Assembly: GCA_002346475.1 (NCBI GenBank)
Contig: DDZV01000059.1
Span: 1 to 33,508 of the forward strand
Length of the DNA: 33,508 nucleotides
Reading direction: 5' to 3'
DNA from: Acidobacteria bacterium UBA2999
Lineage (GTDB): Bacteria; Acidobacteriota; Vicinamibacteria; Vicinamibacterales; UBA2999
Shown here: piece by piece, positions 8,406-16,544 of the stretch
Layout of the letters: every line of letters starts with the position of its first letter
Numbering within the stretch: position 1 is the first letter of the stretch
The notes under the pieces: generated by a model
Told to the model about the DNA's origin: nothing
Database searches by the model: none
What the model saw: only the letters and a program-made list of their open reading frames with translations
Program-made: the position numbers and the translations under genes

Positions 8406-10096
8406 CAGCAAGACGGCACAGGTTTCATCGGATCAACATAAGGGCATTCAGCTCGACTGCGACACCAAGTGATCTCACAGTTATCAAGCACTCGCGTATC
8501 AAGTCTGTGCAAAAAATCATCGAAGACGAAATCAATATCAGAAAAGCGCAAGGCATTTGCCGAAGCTAGAATTGCATCGCCGTGAATCACAGTGGATTCA
8601 GAAAAATAGAGATTGAGATAGTGTTCAATATGCCAGCCATACTTTTCTTTGAATCGATCATAGGTCTGGGCCATGAAATCCGGCGTGCTCGCCTCGTTGA
8701 CTTTTTCAGGAGCAAGATTCTCCGTGTCAGAACTCTTCAGATGGACCAATGGTGGCGTATTGACAAAGAAAGCCCAGCGTTTATTGGCGACATTGTAGTC
8801 GAGAAACTGCAAGTCGAATGCAAAGGCCAAGTTGGAATCAAAGTGACCAATCTCTCGCCAAACTTGGAGTGGAAAAGATGCAGCAACTGAATATCGACCT
8901 GTCATCTGCCGGAAATCTGGTATCCAGTCTACCCAAGGATCTCTGGCTAGTCCGAATGGGTCTTCACCTGGTTTGACAGAAACGTCTTGTACGTCGTCCA
9001 TTAAATCTGGACAATCACGAATTGCGCGAAGTACCCAGAGTAAATCGTCATACCGTCCCTGCACAAAAATATCTCGAAAATCTTTTCCAAGACGCGCATT
9101 GAATTGCATGTATCCCAAGTTGAGGAGGCTGACTCGCTTCGTGTCGTACACATCATTCCAGACACGATCAAGAGATCCGAACCATGTTGGTGGCCAAAGG
9201 ACATCATTATGACTAGTAACAACAATCTCTGTATCCTCAGGCAATTGTTCGATACCTAGATTGAGGCCTGCAGCACAACCAACCCAAGAAGCGCTTTTTA
9301 CGTAAATGACGCCGACAGACTCACAGAATGCGCGACACTGTTCGGCACTTTCGTTTCCGTCTTCAACCACAACGATGGTGCCATCAAAATCACTTTCGAT
9401 CAGACTGCGTATCGATGCTCTAAATATATCTGTGTCAAACATTGTTAGCACTACGACGCCATATCGCAGTCGCTGTGGTTTATAACGTGTCACTGTCTCA
9501 GGGACATCACTTGCAGGAGCCTTGTCAGTGAGATGCTTGGCGACCTTGGCTTCTCCTGTGTCAGTTAACCAGGATGCAAGAAGCTTGGTTGTGATGTGGG
9601 ATGGTTGTTCTGAATGATAACGATCGACAAGCACCTGGGCAGCCGCTGACGGTCGACCCATTCTCCGAAGCAATAGACTCAAGCGTAACGCCTGATCCTC
9701 CTTTGGAGACGTGTTCGCGTAACTAGCAACTGTACGGTGTTGTGCAACATGAGTTGCTATACGTGTTTTGATAAATGCAATTGTTGATTGCAGACCAAGT
9801 TTCCATAGTTGCCCAGAAGCTAGCCGTAAGCAAATTACCATCATGCAATACAGGAAGACGAGACGCGACTGACTGAGAGTCGGGTCATGTAGCCCCCATC
9901 GCGTTTCAGCTACCCGTATGAGTTGCTTTGAAAACTGTGACGTACGAGGACGCCGACCCACCTTCACAGGTTTTTTTAATCCGGCATGCTCTTGAATGAG
10001 CGCACCTAAAACTAAACGATCGAGGGCCGCAGAAACTTTACGATCCACCGAAAGCGATTGCTTCGTTGATTTCTCTTGTTGTCGTAACGACTTCAT
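8405..10096 (-). CDS. GT2-like glycosyltransferase (GT-A fold) with N-terminal extension, first of a pair
   Basis: A 563-residue paralogue of the following gene. The N-terminal 205 residues are basic and helical in appearance, with a hydrophobic patch near 80-105 that could be a membrane-associated helix. The GT-A domain starts at about 211 (RYGVVVLTMFDTDIFRASIR), with VVVEDG at 242-247 and TSHNDVLWPP at about 294-303, then RQMTGRYSVAASFPLQVWREIGHFD. The last 40 residues repeat the pattern seen in its partner: VFDDFLHRLDTRVLDNCEITWCRSRAEC. These two Cys are conserved in both copies. It follows the methyltransferase-like pair by only 11 bases and ends one base into the next start. This is a family-level call only; donor and acceptor are not readable. 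Confidence 0.75.
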   Translation of the reverse strand: MKSLRQQEKSTKQSLSVDRKVSAALDRLVLGALIQEHAGLKKPVKVGRRPRTSQFSKQLIRVAETRWGLHDPTLSQSRLVFLYCMMVICLRLASGQLWKLGLQSTIAFIKTRIATHVAQHRTVASYANTSPKEDQALRLSLLLRRMGRPSAAAQVLVDRYHSEQPSHITTKLLASWLTDTGEAKVAKHLTDKAPASDVPETVTRYKPQRLRYGVVVLTMFDTDIFRASIRSLIESDFDGTIVVVEDGNESAEQCRAFCESVGVIYVKSASWVGCAAGLNLGIEQLPEDTEIVVTSHNDVLWPPTWFGSLDRVWNDVYDTKRVSLLNLGYMQFNARLGKDFRDIFVQGRYDDLLWVLRAIRDCPDLMDDVQDVSVKPGEDPFGLARDPWVDWIPDFRQMTGRYSVAASFPLQVWREIGHFDSNLAFAFDLQFLDYNVANKRWAFFVNTPPLVHLKSSDTENLAPEKVNEASTPDFMAQTYDRFKEKYGWHIEHYLNLYFSESTVIHGDAILASANALRFSDIDFVFDDFLHRLDTRVLDNCEITWCRSRAECPYVDPMKPVPSC

Positions 10097-10107
10097 GCTG
10101 TAGCGGA

Positions 10108-11061
10108 TTACAGTCGTCCCAGGTATGCGTAACTAGTACCGGCTTTGTGAAGCTTTCTATCGCGGCGAAATTTCAACCAGACAAATTTATTGGCTCGCCA
10201 TCGCTCTACGGCATAACCAACTTCAATTTTAGTTTTCTTCATAGTTTCACGAACGGTCGACAGCCATGGCCGATCGCACGTTAACATCGGACGTTTAGAA
10301 TTTTTCAGCATACGCACTCGTTCACGCGTGAATGCTTCTCCCATGGCTTGATCGCGGTAGGTGTACTCCACAGGGAGAACATCGCAGGTACTAGTGCCAT
10401 CGAATGCTTTTTCTGCCAAACACACGACCATTTGGTGCATGGCGCTATTGAGTTTTTTTGTTCGTGCATCGGGAAGATAGAAAATATAGAACGGGTCATC
10501 TGCGTGCGGTCCGGTACCTCGTAACAGATGAATACGACAGTCCTCGAATCGATTCACCACATAGTAATCATAAAAAAGATCAGGTCCAAAACTCACATAG
10601 GCTGCACCAATGTAGCCTGACGCCGCATTGTAATGAAACACTCGGCCACCAGGCTTCAGCATTTGAGCAACGCTCTTAAACGCTGTTCCGATTTGTACAA
10701 GATGATCGAAAGTGCCACCATCGAGAATAAAGTCAAATTTGTTGTGATGCTCTTCTGAGAGCGGTTTATTTAAATCGTGAATGAGAGTGCCACCAAACCC
10801 TTCAACAACATCCAGGGAATCAAGTTGACTAATCGGAAATTTACTAAAGAAGTACTTGTCATCCACTCGCGACGTGTCTGAGCCTGCCTCTCGCCACAAA
10901 GCCATCGCACGAGATGCTTCTTCTGGAGACTCAGCACAGAGTGCATCAACTTGGCCCTTATGCATTCCGACTAACTGTGGGCCAAGACAAAGGACTCGAC
11001 CAGTGATTGGTCGAAATCGGTGCTCTTGGACGAGCATCTTCGCAATCGTCGGCAAAATCAT
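10108..11061 (-). CDS. Class I SAM methyltransferase-like protein, second of a pair
   Basis: A 317-residue protein with a reduced Rossmann-type methyltransferase core. RVLCLGPQ (about 22-29) stands in the place of motif I but lacks the GxGxG pattern. An insert of about 75 residues follows before LIHDLNKPL (acidic motif II position), then KFDFILDGGTFDHL (motif IV position, about 108-121) and MLKPGGRVFHYNAAS (motif V/VI, about 134-148). The LKPGG step is the strongest methyltransferase mark. The C-terminal third has a conserved FYIFYLPDAR stretch and a basic tail. It is paralogous to the gene just upstream, with the same start MIL.....KM..QEH.-RPITG. It could be a sugar O-methyltransferase. The weak motif I means other small-molecule roles cannot be excluded. 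Confidence 0.65.
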   Translation of the reverse strand: MILPTIAKMLVQEHRFRPITGRVLCLGPQLVGMHKGQVDALCAESPEEASRAMALWREAGSDTSRVDDKYFFSKFPISQLDSLDVVEGFGGTLIHDLNKPLSEEHHNKFDFILDGGTFDHLVQIGTAFKSVAQMLKPGGRVFHYNAASGYIGAAYVSFGPDLFYDYYVVNRFEDCRIHLLRGTGPHADDPFYIFYLPDARTKKLNSAMHQMVVCLAEKAFDGTSTCDVLPVEYTYRDQAMGEAFTRERVRMLKNSKRPMLTCDRPWLSTVRETMKKTKIEVGYAVERWRANKFVWLKFRRDRKLHKAGTSYAYLGRL

Positions 11062-11093
11062 TTGTGAGGCTGACGTATAAAAATCAATGTACG

Positions 11094-12038
11094 CTAAAAA
11101 TTACCGACATACATATCAGGTTTAACTTTTATGGATCTATTAACATCTTTAGCAGTTTTTTTTCTGAAGAGCTTCTTAAAACTAAAGCCCCCGTCTTCTG
11201 CCAACTTTTGTGCATGTTTCACAGCTTTGACATTGCCAGTTATCTTGATGTCTGGATCTATAGTGCCCCAAAGAATAGGACGTTCACTTTCTTGAGTGAT
11301 TTTTTCGAAACCATCAAACTCATCCACAAGATCGCCTAATCGATAGGGCCCTTGCACAGGAAGAGCCCCGCCTTGCCCCTCATGCCCTTTCTCGGCAATC
11401 ACAATCACCATTTTTCGTTTTTCACAGTTGAGTCCCTTTGTATGACCGTTAGGCAGATAAAAAACCTCCCACGGCGCATTGGCCTCTCGAAGGGTTTCTC
11501 GAGCAATATAGACTTTACAATCTCTAAATCCATTCAAGGTGTAATAGTCATAAAACAAATTTGGGCCAAACATGACATAGGCCTTGCCCAGGTAGTTGGA
11601 AGCTGCGTTGTACTGGAAAACGCGTCCGCCGGGTTTCAGCATTTTGGTTACATTATCCAAGGCAATCCCAAGATTAAAGAGATGGTCAAAAGTGCCACCG
11701 TCCACAATAAAATCGTACTGATTACACAGGTGATCTGGGATTGGATTATTTAAATCATGCACAAATGTTGCCGATGGTGTTTCGTCAACATCCAACGATT
11801 CTAAATCTTCGGTCGTAAACCGAGAAAAGAAATAGTCTGCACGATAATAGCCAGGGTGCATTGCTGGTTCGACTTTTGATTCAGACCTTGGTTGTAAATT
11901 TGGCACGTCTTTAAGAAACTCATCGACTTCATCGGGAGACATGCAAATCTCTTGCGGTCCGAGACAGAGCACCTTTCCGGTAATCGGCCTATAGGCATGC
12001 TCTTGAAGGATCATTTTTGCCATTGCCTTCAGAATCAT
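11094..12038 (-). CDS. Class I SAM methyltransferase-like protein, first of a pair
   Basis: A 314-residue paralogue of the following gene, 32 bases ahead of it. The start MILKAMAKMILQEHAYRPITG matches the partner almost position by position, which supports the ATG at 12038. KVLCLGPQ stands at motif I, ATFVHDLNNPI at motif II, QYDFIVDGGTFDHL at motif IV, and MLKPGGRVFQYNAASNYLGKAY at motif V. The C-terminal part (VFYLPNGHTKGLN, then a Lys-rich end) is shared in outline only. No membrane segment or signal. A 77-base gap without visible structure separates it from the dehydratase gene upstream. Probably modifies a glycan intermediate; substrate and even the methyl-transfer reaction are inferred from fold-level motifs only. 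Confidence 0.65.
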   Translation of the reverse strand: MILKAMAKMILQEHAYRPITGKVLCLGPQEICMSPDEVDEFLKDVPNLQPRSESKVEPAMHPGYYRADYFFSRFTTEDLESLDVDETPSATFVHDLNNPIPDHLCNQYDFIVDGGTFDHLFNLGIALDNVTKMLKPGGRVFQYNAASNYLGKAYVMFGPNLFYDYYTLNGFRDCKVYIARETLREANAPWEVFYLPNGHTKGLNCEKRKMVIVIAEKGHEGQGGALPVQGPYRLGDLVDEFDGFEKITQESERPILWGTIDPDIKITGNVKAVKHAQKLAEDGGFSFKKLFRKKTAKDVNRSIKVKPDMYVGNF

Positions 12039-12115
12039 TAAAAGCCCTCTTGGATTGGAAATTGCAACAAATAACTCAAGCGACCATTATTCCAAAACCC
12101 AGATCACAAAGACCG

Positions 12116-13108
12116 CTAGGTGCGGAGAATATACTCCGTTGACATTTCCCGTAATTGAGGCAAGTACGTCCGTCCCCATTCAACCATCTCCTTGAGTCCT
12201 TCTTCCAAGGAGATCTCCTGTTCCCAGCCAACATCCTTCTTAATGGCGCTACTGTCGAGCCAGTAACGAGAATCCTGACCAAGCCGATCTGGCACAACTT
12301 CACATAGTTGATCAAAGGGCATATCAAGTGCATCGGCCGTCTTCTCCATTAATTCTCGGATCGAAATTGGGTTTGGAGGACCCACATTATAGACAGTCCC
12401 CAACGGGGCTTTTTCTGCAACAAGCAGGATTGCCCTCGCAAGATCACGCGCATGAATGTACGACTTCTCTGCACGGCCACCACCCTGCAATGGAAGCTTC
12501 TGACCAGTGAGACCGCATAGAACCGCACGTGGAATAACACGGTGCAACAACTGCCCTGGGCAATATGCATTTGAAGGCCTGATAATATTCATCCGAAACT
12601 TCAGCACGTTGGCAACCGAGAGTAGGTATAAGTCAAAAGCAGCCTTCGATGCCGCGTACGGACTTGTTGGACGAATTGGATCGCTCTCCTTCATAGGCTG
12701 ATTCACCGATCCATACAATTCCGATGTGCCGATTTGGATAAAGCGTTCTAAGTACTCGCGTGACATTAGCTCTTCGCTCATCTTCACCAAGGCCGTACCG
12801 TTAGTATCGAAAAACCTCCACGATTTTTTCCATGAAACTGCGCCTTCCCCTTGTGCCGCGTAAGACACAATCACCGCTGGCTGCTCACGATCGAAGAGTT
12901 CGAACAACCGGTCCTGCTCGTGCACGATGTGGATCTGATGGTATTCGTACCGCTGATCCCCGTTACCCATACTCAATGAAAACGGATCTGGCTTGACAGG
13001 ATTCCGTCCAATTGCAATTACTTTCTTTGGATTTGCATGGTCCAATAAATATTGTGACGTATGAATCCCAAAGGACCCCCCACCGCCCAGTACTACATAG
13101 GTCTTCAT
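12116..13108 (-). CDS. NAD(P)-dependent nucleotide-sugar epimerase/dehydratase, 4,6-dehydratase-like
   Basis: A 330-residue extended SDR. The dinucleotide-binding loop is GGGGSFGIHT (about 8-17), followed by IGRNP. The active-site region has IQIGTSELYGS (about 125-134), with Ser-Glu in the Thr-Asp-Glu place of NDP-glucose and GDP-mannose 4,6-dehydratases, and PYAASKAAFD with the catalytic Tyr151 and Lys155. Later motifs are NIIRPSNAYCPGQ, EKSYIHARDLARAI, YNVGPPNPISIRELM and PDRLGQDSRYWLDSS, the last very close to the 'RPGHDRRY..D' stretch of RmlB-type dehydratases. The length fits the family. A good AGGAAA ribosome site precedes the ATG. It probably makes a 4-keto-6-deoxy sugar nucleotide, perhaps from the heptose made upstream in the locus; NDP-hexose is equally possible. 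Confidence 0.8.
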   Translation of the reverse strand: MKTYVVLGGGGSFGIHTSQYLLDHANPKKVIAIGRNPVKPDPFSLSMGNGDQRYEYHQIHIVHEQDRLFELFDREQPAVIVSYAAQGEGAVSWKKSWRFFDTNGTALVKMSEELMSREYLERFIQIGTSELYGSVNQPMKESDPIRPTSPYAASKAAFDLYLLSVANVLKFRMNIIRPSNAYCPGQLLHRVIPRAVLCGLTGQKLPLQGGGRAEKSYIHARDLARAILLVAEKAPLGTVYNVGPPNPISIRELMEKTADALDMPFDQLCEVVPDRLGQDSRYWLDSSAIKKDVGWEQEISLEEGLKEMVEWGRTYLPQLREMSTEYILRT

Positions 13109-13161
13109 CCCTAATATTTCCTTTCTTAGAAGTTAGATAAATGACATAGGAGTATTACTTA

Positions 13162-14994
13162 CTATGCCTTGCCTTCATCTGGGATTGACACCGTTGCAAC
13201 TGACTGCTCATTTTCAGCTTTTGATGCAGCCGTTGATTCCACAATCATGTTTGCAAAGAACTCAGCACGTGGGAGTAATGGCTCACCATCCTCAATTGGT
13301 CGACCAAACTTCACCTGCGGAATCACTCTGCGATCAGCAGATATCTCGACATTACAAAAAACAGGACCCTTGGTCGCATATACAGTGGCTAGTGTGCTAG
13401 TAATTTGAGCGTTCTTATTAATCGTAACTGTCGGAATACCATAAGCCTCAGCTACCTTGAGGAAATCAGGAAATGCTAACCCGCCTTTCACCGTGGTTGC
13501 CTCATAGCGCCCTTCTAACCATTGCTCCTGTGTCTGCTGCACCATGCTATAACCATGGTTATTAATGAGAAAGAGCCGAATCGGTAATTGGTGTCTAATC
13601 ATCGTCGCTAGTTCCTGAATATTCATCTGGAGACTTCCATCACCGGAAATGCACGTGACTGGAGTACGATTTTGGGCAAAACAAATCCCAATAGCTGCAG
13701 GAAGTGCATACCCCATGGCTGTAGTGTTGAAGCAATGAAATAATCGTTGTCCTTCCTTAAACTGAAATGCTTGGCATGTCCAAGCTAATGCACATCCTGT
13801 GTCAACGGCAATCAACTCTCCTGGCTGAGAGGCCTCAGAAAGTGCCTCCACAAACACATAGGGGTTGACAGAAACTTCTGTCCGATAATCTTGTGGACAG
13901 ATGGGATATCTTGTCTTCCAGTCGTGGATCTGGCGATACCATTCCTCAATACGAAGTTTCGGAAGATCTTTGATACGATCTATTAGTGCACGTATAAACT
14001 GTTTCGCATCTGCTTGTACAAGTAAGTCCACCTGCATCCCAAATTTTGGCAACTTGTTAAGTTCTGCGGGATCAACATCAACAACAATTTTTTTTGCGCC
14101 GCGTGCAAAGTCCTGGTAAGGACTCCCAGCTTCACGCGTATCAAGCCGTGCACCAATAGTAAGAACAAGGTCTGCGTTCTGCAGAGCATAATTAGCGTAA
14201 CGAGTCCCGTGAGTTCCGAAAGGGCCCACAAGATTCGGGTGAGTGGCCGGAAACATATCGAGCACTGGCCATGTGGGTAAAACCGGAAGGCCGAGCTGGT
14301 CAATAAGATTCAACACGTCACTCTCAGCGCCAGCAAGCCGGACGCCCCAACCTAAAATGACTACAGGACGACTAGCCTTCTTGAGTTCCACAATCACGGT
14401 GTCAAGATCAGCGTGGCTAGGCTTCAATGGTGTATCCACAACTTCTGGTGTAAATACCGACAGTTCCTCTGGATCAATGTCCATACGCTGCAGATCGTCT
14501 GGAATATCAACAATCACAGGACCAGGGCGACCCTGCTTAGCAATGTAAATTGCTTTTTCAAGTTCGTACCGAACTTGCTTCCAATCAGAAACCATTACGG
14601 CATACTTTGTAACTGGACGACACATTTCAACGATCTCGGTTTCCTGGAAACCCATCTGACGAACACCAGAATCCCCTTTAAGACGGAAGGTAGTGACTTG
14701 TCCGGTGAGGTACAACACAGGAACCGAATCGAACCACGAGCAGATAATTCCAGTTATAAGATTGGTCGCACCAGGACCACTCGTAGCAATAGCACAACCC
14801 AGATTTCCCGTCGCCCGTGCGTACGCGTCCGCAGCCATAGCACCACCCTGCTCGTGCTGAGGACAAATGTATTCGATGTCAGGTGTACGTGCGATGGAAT
14901 CAATAAAATGCAATGAGGCACCGCCGGTCACAGCAAAAGCATGCCGTATGCCTTGGTCTTTTAAAAATCTAGCAACATAGTCAGAGAGCTTCAC
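13162..14994 (-). CDS. Acetolactate-synthase-like ThDP-dependent enzyme
   Basis: A 610-residue protein with the full three-domain layout of the acetohydroxyacid synthase/pyruvate decarboxylase family. The N-terminal pyrimidine-binding domain has CPQHEQGGAMAADAYAR with the cofactor-activating Glu48. The central domain has VVILGWG and IGARLDTREAG. The C-terminal domain has the diphosphate/Mg motif GDGSLQMN (451-458) ending in NN (478-479). The GTG start at 14994 has AAGGGA seven bases upstream. No regulatory subunit (IlvN) or other branched-chain amino-acid gene is nearby. Enzymes of this shape in O-antigen clusters include YerE, which transfers an acetyl carbanion from pyruvate to a CDP-keto-sugar in yersiniose synthesis. 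A two-carbon transfer to a keto-sugar is therefore my preferred role; ordinary acetolactate synthesis is less likely here. Confidence 0.82.
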   Translation of the reverse strand: MKLSDYVARFLKDQGIRHAFAVTGGASLHFIDSIARTPDIEYICPQHEQGGAMAADAYARATGNLGCAIATSGPGATNLITGIICSWFDSVPVLYLTGQVTTFRLKGDSGVRQMGFQETEIVEMCRPVTKYAVMVSDWKQVRYELEKAIYIAKQGRPGPVIVDIPDDLQRMDIDPEELSVFTPEVVDTPLKPSHADLDTVIVELKKASRPVVILGWGVRLAGAESDVLNLIDQLGLPVLPTWPVLDMFPATHPNLVGPFGTHGTRYANYALQNADLVLTIGARLDTREAGSPYQDFARGAKKIVVDVDPAELNKLPKFGMQVDLLVQADAKQFIRALIDRIKDLPKLRIEEWYRQIHDWKTRYPICPQDYRTEVSVNPYVFVEALSEASQPGELIAVDTGCALAWTCQAFQFKEGQRLFHCFNTTAMGYALPAAIGICFAQNRTPVTCISGDGSLQMNIQELATMIRHQLPIRLFLINNHGYSMVQQTQEQWLEGRYEATTVKGGLAFPDFLKVAEAYGIPTVTINKNAQITSTLATVYATKGPVFCNVEISADRRVIPQVKFGRPIEDGEPLLPRAEFFANMIVESTAASKAENEQSVATVSIPDEGKA

Positions 14995-15018
14995 AGACGA
15001 TTCCCTTACACAAATTAG

Positions 15019-15702
15019 TTAGCGGTTCTTCTGGCCTGACGCGACTGCCCAAATGTAATGACACATCGGTGCATAGCCAGTGTGGAGTACCTCGTCGTTC
15101 ATACCAAACATGAACACGTTTTCAAAATAGCGAGACATCAATTCACGCAACGATTCTAGACTCTTAAGATTTATGTGCTGTGCTTGACTACGTGGACTGG
15201 CATGTGCAGAAGCTGTCACATTAGGGGTTCCGGTAACCATGACACCGTCTGGCGCCAAACAACGGAGAATATTTTTTACAAATGCATCTTCTTTCGCTGG
15301 TTCAATATGTTCGATCACATCGATTGAGTAAGCTGCATCTGCTTGAACCGTTGGCGTCTCCTTATTTAAATCCATGTGGAGATAACTGACATTTTTAAGA
15401 TGCGGAAGACGACGTTGATTCCCCTCAAGCAATCGAGTATCCCAGTCGATGCAATACACATGACCAACCTCTTGGGCAACAATGGGTAGTCCAAAACCAT
15501 CGCCTGATCCAACTTCAAATACCTGTTGCTTACCATGCAACATTTTGGCTACAAATTTGTACCTGGCTAAAACAAAGGCCATGTGCTTTGGGTCATGCAC
15601 CAAACTGTAAGAAGTCCATGGCCCAAGGGACAATTCTTCCTGTTCAAACTGGTAGTCAGTTCCTTCACGATAGGCATCTTCAGCTGACTTTGGTGTATTC
15701 AT
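15019..15702 (-). CDS. Class I SAM-dependent methyltransferase
   Basis: A 227-residue protein with a clean class I methyltransferase core. Motif I is VFEVGSGDGFGLPI (about 61-74), then VYCIDWD with the acidic ribose-binding residue, LHMDLNKETP, AYSIDVIEHIEP (motif IV), and LRCLAPDGVMVTGTPN (motif V). The Methyltransf_11/23 type of fold and size is usual for small-molecule or sugar O-methyltransferases. The first 60 residues, with FEQEELSLGPWTSYSLVHDPKH, form a cap of the kind that shapes the substrate pocket. It lies 14 bases after the SDR gene and 24 bases before the ThDP enzyme gene, so the three are surely co-transcribed. Its target is probably an intermediate or terminal sugar of the glycan; position unknown. 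Confidence 0.8.
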   Translation of the reverse strand: MNTPKSAEDAYREGTDYQFEQEELSLGPWTSYSLVHDPKHMAFVLARYKFVAKMLHGKQQVFEVGSGDGFGLPIVAQEVGHVYCIDWDTRLLEGNQRRLPHLKNVSYLHMDLNKETPTVQADAAYSIDVIEHIEPAKEDAFVKNILRCLAPDGVMVTGTPNVTASAHASPRSQAQHINLKSLESLRELMSRYFENVFMFGMNDEVLHTGYAPMCHYIWAVASGQKNR

Positions 15703-15716
15703 CTCACTCTCACTCC

Positions 15717-16544
15717 TTAACTAGCACTGTCAGTATTTCCGGCTCGCCGAAGCTTATATCGATCACGGTCTCGCTTGAGCTCAACGGCCAGTTGGCCACC
15801 TGCATCCCGCCATGGATCATGCACTGCAGCTACATTACGCCCACCAACAACATCTCGGCCCTGCGCAACACACCAGCTAATACAATCGTGCAAGTCTTTG
15901 TAGGTGGCAGCTTGTTCTGCCGCCTGATAAAAATCTTTCGTTTTTTGGTAATTCCTTCCAGCACGCTCTGGGTTTACCAATGTTTGCTTGTGAATCTTTG
16001 TTGGTAGGAACCCTGGACCCACAACAAAGGCATTGACATCAGGAACTTCATCGTCGATCAATTCACACATCTTGATCAACATAATCTTTGATAAACAGTA
16101 GGCAGAATAGTTTGTGAATGGACTATTAGTACCACCCCCAGCAAAAAAAGCAGCGTGCACAACGTTACCTTTGTGTCGGTACGGATAAAGTCCGTGAAGC
16201 ACTCTGAGTTGCGCTAGAGAGTTGACTGTCACTGATTGCTCCCACACGTCAAAATTATGGGATGGCCACGGCCCAATTGGATCAAGAACACCCACTGCTG
16301 AAATAAACCGGTCCCAGCCAATTCCAAGTGCAGCGTACGCCTTGATCATCGCCTGAATACTCTCGGGTGAACTCACATCACAGGGAAGCAGGTGTACACC
16401 TGCACGGTCTTCCAGTACCTTGACTCCACTACGATCACGAAACGTACCCACCACAGTCCAGCCTTCGTCAGCATAGAACCCCGCGAGAGCCTGACCAATG
16501 TCTGCACTGGCCGCCAAAATAAATACTGTCCCAGACATAGACAT
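15717..16544 (-). CDS. Short-chain dehydrogenase/reductase (SDR)
   Basis: A 275-residue classical-size SDR. The nucleotide loop is ILAASADIGQAL (TGxxxGIG degenerated to AASADIG), followed by LPCDVSSPESI, ISAVGVLDPIG in the NNAG place, and YSAYCLSKIMLI with the catalytic Tyr and Lys. The usual catalytic Ser appears to be Ala in FFAGGGTNSPF, one step upstream of the Gly triplet. The start ATG shares one base with the E1-beta stop (TGATG), so it is coupled to the E1 pair. A ketoreductase acting right after a ThDP carbon-carbon coupling is a plausible job, since such coupling leaves a ketone on the new branch. That is inference from position. The last 35 residues are basic and not recognised. Confidence 0.78.
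   Translation of the reverse strand: MSMSGTVFILAASADIGQALAGFYADEGWTVVGTFRDRSGVKVLEDRAGVHLLPCDVSSPESIQAMIKAYAALGIGWDRFISAVGVLDPIGPWPSHNFDVWEQSVTVNSLAQLRVLHGLYPYRHKGNVVHAAFFAGGGTNSPFTNYSAYCLSKIMLIKMCELIDDEVPDVNAFVVGPGFLPTKIHKQTLVNPERAGRNYQKTKDFYQAAEQAATYKDLHDCISWCVAQGRDVVGGRNVAAVHDPWRDAGGQLAVELKRDRDRYKLRRAGNTDSAS

Noticed and set aside
14413..14916. 167-codon plus-strand open frame opposite the ThDP enzyme
   Set aside because: It lies wholly inside a strongly conserved gene on the other strand, has no ribosome site and encodes no recognisable protein.
13162..14994. Branched-chain amino-acid acetolactate synthase (ilvB)
   Set aside because: No ilvN, ilvC or ilvD nearby; the gene sits between sugar dehydratase and methyltransferase genes. 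Not excluded, only less likely.
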